Assembly: GCA_030146365.1 (NCBI GenBank)
Contig: JASLBU010000089.1
Location: forward strand, 1-8,283
DNA length: 8,283 bases
Source: Candidatus Limnocylindria bacterium
GTDB lineage: Bacteria > Chloroflexota > Limnocylindria > QHBO01
Reading direction: 5' to 3'
Positions 1-5,927 of the stretch are shown piece after piece. The position numbers and the translations under genes are program-made. The notes beneath the pieces were generated by a model. It saw only the letters and a list, made by a program, of their open reading frames with translations, did no database searches and was not told the DNA's origin. The first letter of the stretch is position 1. Each line of letters begins with the position of its first letter.

Positions 1-1371
1 CAGGCGGAGCGTCTCGGCTGCCTCGCGCCCGAGGACCCAGGCCGTCGCGAGGTACTCGAACGACAGCTCGTCGATCGACGGGCCGGGTGGTGGCGCCCCG
101 ATCACCAGGTCGATGCCCTCCGCCGGCAGGTACTGCCCGACAACCGCCGGACGGCTTCGGAGCCAGAGGACGTTCGCCGCGCTCATGCCGCCGAGCTCCC
201 CGTAGTCGGCGGCGAACCGCGCCTCGGCGCGAGCTCCCCCGACCGCCGCGAGCGCGACCCGGACCTCCCGATACGCCTGTTCGAAGGCGCGCCACACGTT
301 CACCTCGCGCTGGTGCCGGCTCGCGGGCTGCCGGACGTGGCCGCCGCTGATGCGCAGCGAGGCGACGCGACCCGGATACCCGTTCAGCCTGCTCGCCGGC
401 AGCAGGCACACCGCCAGCGCCAGGCGCATCGCAGCGATGGTGCCGGGGTCCCGGAGCTCCGCCTCGATCTTCGAACCGATGGCGTGGAGCGCGTACAGGT
501 TGCGTGGTGTGAAGAGGGCGAGGACCTCGTCGACGAGCGCTGTCCGGTCGTCCAGCACGGGGAACCTCGCGTGAAGCTCCTGGTACTGGGGTGTGTGGCG
601 CAAGCCATCGACGGATGCAACGGGCAGTGGGTCGGGATGGACCGTCGAAGCGAAGCGAGGGCGGTCCAGCGCCGAGATCGGCGGATCGATGGCGACCGGC
701 GGAGGAGCAGGCGGCTCACCGCCGTCCCCGAGTGGCTCGTGCTCACTGCCGGATGTCAGGCCGGTGGGGGCCGGCGGCAGCTCGTCGACCGGCGCGTCAC
801 CGAGTGGTGCCGGCGGGTCGGTGACCCGCTCGATGCCCAGCTTGGCGAGATCCACGTCGTCGACCGGCGCGACGCGCTCGTCTCCGCCGCCCAGCGCCGC
901 CTCGCACGCGGCGCAGCGGTAGATCTTGCGGCCGGGCGCCTCCGCGTCCCGCGGCCAGATGAACTGGTCGACCACCACGGGCCGCCGGCAGGCGGCGCAG
1001 CGTGAGGCGTACAGCTCCTCCAGGTGCTGGCGCAGCGGCACGTCCACGCGCCTGGAGGCGGCAAGCTGCGAGAAGGCGGCGTCCAGGACGGCCGGCTCAG
1101 GCGCCGAGAGGAAGGCGATGGCGGCGAGCTGGGCGAACGGACTCGGGTCCGCGGCGACCGCCCGCATGCCCGCGGCGACGGCGCGGCGCGCGGTCCAGCC
1201 CGTTCCGGCCCACGGGTCGAGCACGGTGTCGCCCGTCGCCGCGAAGGCGTGCAGCTCCGCGTCGAGGATGTTGTCGGGGGGCGGCGGGAGGTAGCGCTCC
1301 AGGAGCGCCAGTCCGGGGAGCCGGCGCGGCAGGACGACGTGGTCGAGCCCGCTGCGCTCGGGCTCCCTCAT
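1..1371 (-). CDS. Zn-ribbon adenine-specific DNA methylase-like protein (COG1743/DUF1156-like), probably catalytically degenerate; 3' end outside window
   Basis: The frame is open from ATG 1371 to the window edge, giving 457 residues with no stop. Seen: a SAM-binding motif I, DPWAGTG at residues 52-58; a four-Cys zinc ribbon made of two CAAC knuckles (C125/C128 and C153/C156); a Pro/Asp-rich linker at about 184-250; then FTPRNLYAL at 287-295, which resembles the helix following the ribbon in zinc-ribbon adenine methylases. Known for the family: motif I comes first and a DPPY/DPPF catalytic motif IV follows, with a 'G-SIQY-ELS' type continuation. Here that position reads IGAPPPGPSIDELSFEYL (424-441), so the catalytic Asp and the aromatic residue are missing. 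I infer a methylase fold that may bind DNA or SAM without methylating. The start follows the TAG of the TPR gene by 6 bp, and no strong ribosome binding site is visible, so translation is probably coupled. The family call is from memory of motifs; the missing C-terminus limits certainty. Confidence 0.72.
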   Translation of the reverse strand, partial: MREPERSGLDHVVLPRRLPGLALLERYLPPPPDNILDAELHAFAATGDTVLDPWAGTGWTARRAVAAGMRAVAADPSPFAQLAAIAFLSAPEPAVLDAAFSQLAASRRVDVPLRQHLEELYASRCAACRRPVVVDQFIWPRDAEAPGRKIYRCAACEAALGGGDERVAPVDDVDLAKLGIERVTDPPAPLGDAPVDELPPAPTGLTSGSEHEPLGDGGEPPAPPPVAIDPPISALDRPRFASTVHPDPLPVASVDGLRHTPQYQELHARFPVLDDRTALVDEVLALFTPRNLYALHAIGSKIEAELRDPGTIAAMRLALAVCLLPASRLNGYPGRVASLRISGGHVRQPASRHQREVNVWRAFEQAYREVRVALAAVGGARAEARFAADYGELGGMSAANVLWLRSRPAVVGQYLPAEGIDLVIGAPPPGPSIDELSFEYLATAWVLGREAAETLRL

Positions 1372-1377
1372 CTGTGC

Positions 1378-2211
1378 CTAGGGCTCTTCGACGAGCTCCT
1401 CTTCATCCTCGGGCTCGGCGGAGTACTCCGGAAGGGTCGTGTCGAGCTCCTCGACCTCCTCCGTGTCCTCATCAACCTCCTCCTGCTCGTCGTCGTCATC
1501 GTACCGAAGTGCGCTGCCCTTCATGTACGGTCTGACGCCGGGGCCACCGGCGGGCAGGGTCGGGAAGGACACCTTCCCGAAGTTGTCGGGGTGGGTGAAG
1601 ACCTCGCGGATGATGATCGTGAGCTCGGCGCTCGCCTCGTGGATCGTGGTGATCGCCGCCTCGTAGCGGTTGCCGGTGCCCATCAGCTTGAGCAGGCGGG
1701 TGGCGATCCGGGGCTCGACGCTGCCGACCGTCTCGCTCCCCACGCGGGCCACGAGCTCGCCGCCGTCGGCCACGAGCTCGATGGCGTCACCCGGCGACAG
1801 CGGCGCCAGGACGCGCGGCCCCCCGACGTTGATCAGGCGCGCGCGTCCGGTCTTTCCCATCTCCTCGATGAACACGGTCGCCGGCGCCTTCTCGGGCCGG
1901 CCCTTGCCGTCCGCCGCCGGCTTGGCAGCGGCGCTCAGCAGCCGGAGGCGCTCGACGTTTCGCTGGGCGATCCGGTTTGTGGCGTCCCGCTCGAGCGCCT
2001 GTTCGTATGCCTCGAGGGCCTCCGGATGGCGGCCGAGCTCGGCCAGCGCCTTGCCGAGCCGGTTGTACCCGTCGATATCGGGTCCAAGCTCGAGGAGCCG
2101 GCGGTTCGCCTCAGCAGCGGCCTCCCAGTCTCCCCTCGTTGCGTGGGCAATGGCCGCCTCTCCGAGCTGGCGGCGCTGCCGGGTGGTGGTATCAGCTTCT
2201 CCAACAGCCAT
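1378..2211 (-). CDS. TPR-repeat protein with unassigned middle domain and highly acidic C-terminal tail
   Basis: This encodes 277 aa from ATG 2211 (MAVGEADTTT). Residues 16-79 form two TPR helix pairs; the second contains YNRLGKALAELGRHPEALEA with the usual small/large residue spacing. After an Ala/Lys/Gly linker (93-112), residues 113-210 form a conserved-looking, probably beta-rich domain (GRARLINVGG, GDAIELVADGGELVARVG, TIIIREVFTHPDNFGKVSFP). The last 41 residues (237-277) hold 24 Asp/Glu and no Lys, Arg or His. No signal peptide or membrane segment is visible, so it is probably cytoplasmic. TPRs usually mediate protein contacts; the exact role is unknown. The frame stays open to an ATG at 2301, but that start lies upstream of the predicted transcription start, so 2211 is preferred; a GGAG lies 15 nt before it, which is far for a ribosome site. 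It is the first gene of a pair with the methylase-like gene. Confidence 0.82.
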   Translation of the reverse strand: MAVGEADTTTRQRRQLGEAAIAHATRGDWEAAAEANRRLLELGPDIDGYNRLGKALAELGRHPEALEAYEQALERDATNRIAQRNVERLRLLSAAAKPAADGKGRPEKAPATVFIEEMGKTGRARLINVGGPRVLAPLSPGDAIELVADGGELVARVGSETVGSVEPRIATRLLKLMGTGNRYEAAITTIHEASAELTIIIREVFTHPDNFGKVSFPTLPAGGPGVRPYMKGSALRYDDDDEQEEVDEDTEEVEELDTTLPEYSAEPEDEEELVEEP

Positions 2212-2246
2212 GAGCGTTGTGAGCGTCTCCGTAACGGATGGGCCGG

Positions 2247-2263
2247 TCGGCCAGAAGGGCCGA
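2247..2263 (-). other. Leader hairpin in the 5' UTR of the TPR gene
   Basis: A 6-bp perfect stem, TCGGCC (2247-2252) and GGCCGA (2258-2263), encloses a 5-nt loop. It would begin a few nucleotides into the transcript predicted from the 2273-2301 promoter. No T-tract follows, so it is not an obvious intrinsic terminator. It could stabilise the 5' end of the message. This is inferred from base pairing only. Confidence 0.3.
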
Positions 2264-2299
2264 GGGCGACACCTTGTACCACCGCCCTCCGAGGGTGTC
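2262..2299. repeat. Nested inverted repeats over the TPR-gene promoter (possible operator)
   Basis: Three dyads overlap the promoter: GACACC (2268-2273) with GGTGTC (2294-2299), GAGGGCG (2262-2268) with CGCCCTC (2283-2289), and CCCTC-C-GAGGG (2285-2295), which lies wholly in the -35/-10 spacer. They could bind a dimeric regulator or be chance in GC-rich DNA. No regulator gene is in the window. Confidence 0.3.
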
Positions 2300-2301
2300 A
2301 A
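2273..2301 (-). promoter_or_regulatory. Sigma-A-type promoter of the TPR/methylase-like pair
   Basis: Read on the minus strand, a perfect -35 box TTGACA (2301-2296) is followed after exactly 17 bp by TACAAG (2278-2273), a 4/6 match to TATAAT. The expected transcription start is near 2266, giving a leader of about 55 nt. It sits between the stop of the membrane protein gene (2323) and the TPR start (2211), so it would let the TPR/methylase pair be expressed independently of polX. Inverted repeats overlap it (separate entry). Confidence 0.55.
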
Positions 2302-2322
2302 CGAGCCCCGGAGCCGGGCGGG

Positions 2323-3099
2323 TCAGGGCCGGGAGAGGAACAGCCCGACCACGAGGCCCAAGAGCACCAGGGGGCCGAATTCGACCGCCACGGCACGCCC
2401 GGATGCGCCACCGCGCATCGCATCGGCCGCTCCGGCCCACGTGTAGAACGCGAGCGCCGTGAGGGCCGCGGAGACGAGCACGGGCAGCTTGAGCAGCACG
2501 GCCCCCACGCCGATCTGCGCCACGACCAGCACGTGGAGAAGCGCCTGTCCGAAACCCTCCGCCCCCATCGTGCCGCGCGCCTCGGAAGCCCGCACCGTCA
2601 GCGGCAGCGCCAGCAGCGAGACGAGCACGATGGGCGTCGGCCACACCAGCGGGCCGAACAGGGCGAGCAGCCCGGCCGTGCCTGTGAAGATGACGGCAGT
2701 CAGGATGAGGTCGCCGAGCGTCCGGCCGCCCGTCCCGCGCTCCGCTCGCAGCTCGAGATACGTGACCGACCACAGCAGCACGCCGACGATCGGGACGAGC
2801 AGGAGGCTCTGCCCGCCGGGGATGAGGCGGCCGAAGAGCGTGGCCGCGATGCCGGCCGTGGCCGGGATCGCGTACCGCGCCAGGCCGAGGTCGGACCGGG
2901 CCGGGCCGATGACCCGCACCGCGCCGGCGCCGCCGAGCGCCAGCTGAGCCGCGATCGCCACCGCCAGCCATATCGGCGAGGCGAACCAGCCGGCCGCGGC
3001 GACGAGCGCCTGCAGGAGCGCCAGCACGACGGCCGCCGGCCGGTCGATCCGCCGCAGCAGCGCGAGCCGCCGCCGATCGGCGAACAGGCGGCTGATCAC
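2323..3099 (-). CDS. Polytopic membrane protein of unknown function, coupled to polX
   Basis: This encodes 258 aa from GTG 3099 (VISRLFADRR). I do not recognise the family. After a basic N-terminal stretch (FADRRRLALLRRIDR, residues 6-20) there are about eight or nine hydrophobic segments, near residues 21-40, 42-60, 76-95, 98-115, 130-150, 153-170, 187-203, 205-222 and 238-255. The protein is therefore almost entirely within the cytoplasmic membrane. No catalytic or transport signature is visible; a short polar loop RAERGTGGRTLGD lies at about 118-130. The GTG start overlaps the TGA stop of polX by 4 bp (GTGA), which indicates translational coupling and decides the start. An in-frame ATG at 3162 would overlap polX by 67 bp and is less likely. 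The stop is followed by an independent promoter for the next gene. Confidence 0.72.
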   Translation of the reverse strand: MISRLFADRRRLALLRRIDRPAAVVLALLQALVAAAGWFASPIWLAVAIAAQLALGGAGAVRVIGPARSDLGLARYAIPATAGIAATLFGRLIPGGQSLLLVPIVGVLLWSVTYLELRAERGTGGRTLGDLILTAVIFTGTAGLLALFGPLVWPTPIVLVSLLALPLTVRASEARGTMGAEGFGQALLHVLVVAQIGVGAVLLKLPVLVSAALTALAFYTWAGAADAMRGGASGRAVAVEFGPLVLLGLVVGLFLSRP

Positions 3100-4847
3100 C
3101 GCAGGAGCTCGAGCAGCTCGTCCGCCGTTCGGGTCACCAGCAGCTGCTCGGGCGTTAGCCACGCCCGGCGGGCGAGGTCGACGGCGTAGCGCTGCTGGCC
3201 GAGCTCCTCGGTTCGATGCGCGTCCGACGCGAGCGTCAGCCGCGCGCCCGCTCTGCCTGCGGCCCTCGCCAGTGCGTCGTCGAGGTCGAGCCGCGGGCTG
3301 CCGTTGATCTCGAGCGCAGTGCGATGGGTAGCCGCGGCCTCGAACACCCTCGGCCAGTCGAGCGGCAGCGGATCGCGGCGGTTGACGATCCGCCCCGAAG
3401 GATGCGCGATCACGTCGACGTGCGGGTTCTCGATCGCCGCCAGGGCGCGGCGCGTCAGCTGCTCCGGCGATTGACCGCGGCCGGTGTGGATGCTGGCGAT
3501 GACGACGTCGAAGCGCGCCAGCAGCTCGTCGGGATAATCGAGGCTTGCGTCCGCCCGGATCTCGAGCTCCGTGCCGTGCAGGATCCGGAACGGGGCAAGC
3601 TCCGTGTTGAGCCGGCCGATCTCCGTGCGTTGTTCCTCCACGCGGTCCGGCGTCAAACCGCGGGTCACGCCCAGCGATGGCGAGTGGTCGGTCAGCACCA
3701 TGTACTCGTGGCCGACGTCTCGCGCGGCCCGGGCCATGACCTCGATCGAGTCCACGCCGTCGGTCCAGTCGGAGTGCGTGTGCGTGTCGCCGCGGACGTC
3801 GTCATGCGTGACCAGCGCCGGAAGCGTCCCCGCCAGCGCGGCCTCCACCTCCCCGTCGCCCTCCCGCATCTCCGGAGGAATCCATGGCATCCCGAGACGC
3901 TCGTAGACATCGGTCTCCTCGGCGTCGAGAAGCAGCTCGCCGGTGTCGATCACCTTCCAGCCCTTCTCCGAGAGCGACCACCCTCGGTCGAGCGCCATGC
4001 CCCGCAGCGCGATGTTGTGGTCCTTGCTGCCGGTGAAATGGACGAGATGGGTGCCCCACGCTTCCGGGGAGCAGACCATGAGGTCGACGCGCGGGCCGTC
4101 CGCGAGGAGGATGCTCGACTTGTCCGTGCCGGCGGCCACCACCTTGTCGACCTCCCGCAGGCCGTCGAGGGCCGCGATCACGGCCGCCGGATCGTCGACG
4201 GCGGCCAGGAGATCGAGATCCCCGATCGTCGGGCGGCGGCGGCGCAGGGAGCCGGCGACCTCGATGCGCCGCACCCCGCGAGCCTCCCGCAGCCGCTCCA
4301 CCAGGCCGCTCATCAGCGCGTCGGCATCATGGATCAGCATCCGCGTGCTCGGCCGTTCCAGCCGCGCGATGCCTTCGAGGATGTTGGTCTCGGCCCGCGC
4401 AGAGAGCCCCTTGACCTGCCGGAGCCCGCCCGCCTCGGCCGCCGCCCGCAGCGCCTCCACCGAGTCGATGCCGAGCTCCACGTGGAGGAGGCGCACGGTC
4501 TTCGGCCCGACTCCCGGGATTCGAAGGATTTCCAGCAGCCCGTCCGGGACTTGGGTTCGCAGCCGCTCGTGGTACTCCAGGCGTCCGGTCTCGGCCAGCT
4601 CCGCCAGCTTGGCTGTCAGCGCCGCGCCGGCGCCGGGCAGCTTCGGCGGGTCACCACGGCGGTAGAGGGACGCGACGTCGTCCGGGTAGCGCTCCACGGC
4701 ATCGGCGACGCGGCGGTACGCGACGGCCTTGTAGACGACCTCGCCGAGGATCTCGAGCATGTCGCCGATCTCGTTGAAGATGCGCGCCAGCTCGGCATTC
4801 GTGATCACCGCATCGCCGCTGCGCGACACGCTGCGAGGTCGGGGCAT
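3096..4847 (-). CDS. polX: DNA polymerase/3'-5' exonuclease PolX (family X polymerase with PHP domain)
   Basis: This encodes 583 aa, close to the usual 560-590 aa of bacterial PolX. The N-terminal 8-kDa-like region carries helix-hairpin-helix motifs: PKLPGAGAALTAKL (68-81) and IPGVGPKT (110-117), with a third candidate at 141-157. The nucleotidyltransferase core has GSLRRRRPTIGDLDLL (199-214), giving metal-binding Asp210 and Asp212; the third is Asp255 in RVDLMV. The C-terminal PHP domain has DTHTHSDW (354-361), TDH (386-388), GTELEI (425-430), SIHTG (452-456), AHPSGR (481-486) and SDAH (541-544), so the metal ligands look complete. Known role: gap-filling synthesis in base excision repair, with Mn-dependent 3'-5' exonuclease activity in the PHP domain; it acts in the cytoplasm on DNA. 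ATG 4847 follows a TAGAAT box by 6 nt, suggesting a leaderless mRNA. GTG 4808 (VITNAELARIF) is an alternative start. It is the first gene of a pair with the membrane protein. Confidence 0.95.
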   Translation of the reverse strand: MPRPRSVSRSGDAVITNAELARIFNEIGDMLEILGEVVYKAVAYRRVADAVERYPDDVASLYRRGDPPKLPGAGAALTAKLAELAETGRLEYHERLRTQVPDGLLEILRIPGVGPKTVRLLHVELGIDSVEALRAAAEAGGLRQVKGLSARAETNILEGIARLERPSTRMLIHDADALMSGLVERLREARGVRRIEVAGSLRRRRPTIGDLDLLAAVDDPAAVIAALDGLREVDKVVAAGTDKSSILLADGPRVDLMVCSPEAWGTHLVHFTGSKDHNIALRGMALDRGWSLSEKGWKVIDTGELLLDAEETDVYERLGMPWIPPEMREGDGEVEAALAGTLPALVTHDDVRGDTHTHSDWTDGVDSIEVMARAARDVGHEYMVLTDHSPSLGVTRGLTPDRVEEQRTEIGRLNTELAPFRILHGTELEIRADASLDYPDELLARFDVVIASIHTGRGQSPEQLTRRALAAIENPHVDVIAHPSGRIVNRRDPLPLDWPRVFEAAATHRTALEINGSPRLDLDDALARAAGRAGARLTLASDAHRTEELGQQRYAVDLARRAWLTPEQLLVTRTADELLELLR

Positions 4848-4883
4848 CGGATCATTCTAGGGGGGTGGCCGTCGCTAGAATGA
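4848..4883. promoter_or_regulatory. Divergent polX/corA control region with a 9-bp inverted repeat and -10-like boxes
   Basis: TCATTCTAG (4852-4860) and CTAGAATGA (4875-4883) are perfect inverted copies separated by 14 bp. Each arm contains TAGAAT reading outward. On the minus strand TAGAAT (4859-4854) ends 6 nt before the polX ATG at 4847, the spacing expected for a leaderless transcript from an extended TANNNT -10 box. On the plus strand TAGAAT (4876-4881) overlaps the ATG at 4880, so if it is a promoter, corA translation would start at ATG 4913. No TTGACA-like -35 box is present at either side. The repeat could instead be a regulator site. Confidence 0.45.
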
Positions 4884-5908
4884 GCGCCCTCCAGTCCCCC
4901 ACCGAGCAGCCGATGAAGGCGTTCCCTCGACTCCGCCGCCCCCGCAGCAGCGCCGCCGTGCCGGTGCTGGCCGACGACGTCCGCGGAGAGCCGCGCCCGG
5001 AGACGATCGAGATGCCGCGCCTGCGCTGGATCAACATCGACGCACCGCGGCTCGCCGACCGGCAGTGGCTCGCGGAGAGGTTCGGCTTCCATGAGCTCGA
5101 CCTCGAGGACGTTGCGAGCCACAACCAGCGGCCCAAGGTCGACGAGTACGAGGAGTACCTCTTCCTCGTCATGCAGTTCCCCCGCTTCGACAAGGACTCC
5201 GGACGGCTGCACGCGGCCGAGCTCGATATCTTTCTGGGTCCGGACTACGTGATCACCCTCCCGAACGAGGAGATCCTGCCGCTGCCGGCCATGTTCGATC
5301 GCGTCCGCTCGCGCGACGATGTCCGCCAGCAGCTCATGAGCAAGGGGTCGGGGTACCTGCTGTACGAGATCCTGGACCGCTGCGTCGACGCGAGCTTCCC
5401 GATGCTGGGCCAGCTCGGGCGCAAGCTGCGGCGACTGGAGGACGACATCTTCGAGGGTGGCCGCTCTTCGGAGATCGTGCGTGACATCAGCAACGCGAAG
5501 CAGGAGATCATCAACTTTCGAGCGGTCATCCGCCCCCAGCGCGCGGTCTTTCGTGCCCTGGAGCGGGCCAAGCAGCGCTATCTGACCGAAGAGCTCGACA
5601 TCTACTTCGATGACCTGACGGACGCGTCCGAGCGCATCTGGGACGTGCTCGAAAACTTCCTGGAGATCGTGAACGGACTGGAGAGCACGAACGAATCGGT
5701 GCTCTCCCATCGGCTCAACGATGGCCTCCGCGTCCTCACGGCGGTGAGCGTCATCCTGCTGCCGCTCACCCTGGTGGCCAGCATGTTCGGGATGAACGTG
5801 GCGTTTCCCGGCGAGGGCACGCCGGTCGCGTTCTGGGTCATCGTGGCAGCCATGCTGGGCATCGCCGTGGTCATGGTGCTGTTCTTCCGCCGCCGCGGCT
5901 GGCTCTGA
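4880..5908 (+). CDS. corA: CorA-family divalent metal ion (Mg2+/Co2+) transporter
   Basis: This encodes 342 aa from ATG 4880. The large N-terminal cytoplasmic part is charged and alpha/beta (LRWINIDAP, ASHNQRPKVDEY, LHAAELDIFLGPDYVITLPN), followed by a long helical stalk at about residues 165-285 (LGRKLRRLEDDIFEG, NAKQEIINFRAVIRPQR). Two C-terminal membrane helices follow, at about 286-303 and 315-336. The selectivity motif GMN is at 304-306 in the context MFGMNVAFPGEG, followed by the second helix and the basic end FFRRRGWL. Known role: a homopentameric channel for Mg2+ influx in the inner membrane. The loop after GMN reads VAFPGEG rather than the common MPEL, so substrate preference (Mg, Co, Zn) is open. 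Starts are uncertain: GTG 4865 adds an AGA codon and poor third-position bias, while 4880-4912 has coding-like bias; ATG 4913 is possible. It is transcribed away from polX and convergent with the ALDH genes. Confidence 0.92.
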   Translation: MSALQSPTEQPMKAFPRLRRPRSSAAVPVLADDVRGEPRPETIEMPRLRWINIDAPRLADRQWLAERFGFHELDLEDVASHNQRPKVDEYEEYLFLVMQFPRFDKDSGRLHAAELDIFLGPDYVITLPNEEILPLPAMFDRVRSRDDVRQQLMSKGSGYLLYEILDRCVDASFPMLGQLGRKLRRLEDDIFEGGRSSEIVRDISNAKQEIINFRAVIRPQRAVFRALERAKQRYLTEELDIYFDDLTDASERIWDVLENFLEIVNGLESTNESVLSHRLNDGLRVLTAVSVILLPLTLVASMFGMNVAFPGEGTPVAFWVIVAAMLGIAVVMVLFFRRRGWL

Positions 5909-5912
5909 CCCA

Positions 5913-5927
5913 GCGCCCGTCAGGCGC
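5913..5927. terminator. Small hairpin in the convergent corA/ALDH junction
   Basis: GCGCC (5913-5917), loop CGTCA, GGCGC (5923-5927) form a perfect 5-bp stem. It sits 5 bp after the corA stop, and the stop codon of the convergent ALDH gene lies in its loop. There is no T-tract on either strand, so termination activity is doubtful. Confidence 0.2.

Noticed and set aside
622..822. TDPPAPL and IDPPIS strings in the methylase-like protein as a possible catalytic motif IV
   Set aside because: They lie in a Pro/Asp-rich linker without the hydrophobic strand before and the G-S-I..ELS context after; the structural equivalent is at 22-102.
2307..2318. CCCGG-AG-CCGGG as a terminator of the membrane protein gene
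   Set aside because: The 2-nt loop is too small, and no T-tract follows; it is probably chance in GC-rich DNA.
1024..3189. A 721-codon open frame on the plus strand
   Set aside because: It runs antisense to the methylase-like, TPR and membrane protein genes, is Arg/Gly/Gln-rich and low complexity, and crosses the promoter region. This is typical of shadow frames in GC-rich DNA.
3216..4883. A 555-codon plus-strand open frame
   Set aside because: It is antisense to polX, whose motifs are unambiguous; the composition (Arg, Val, Asp, His rich) is that of a mirror frame.
4805..5710. A 301-codon minus-strand open frame
   Set aside because: It is antisense to corA and overlaps the polX start; it has no recognisable domain.
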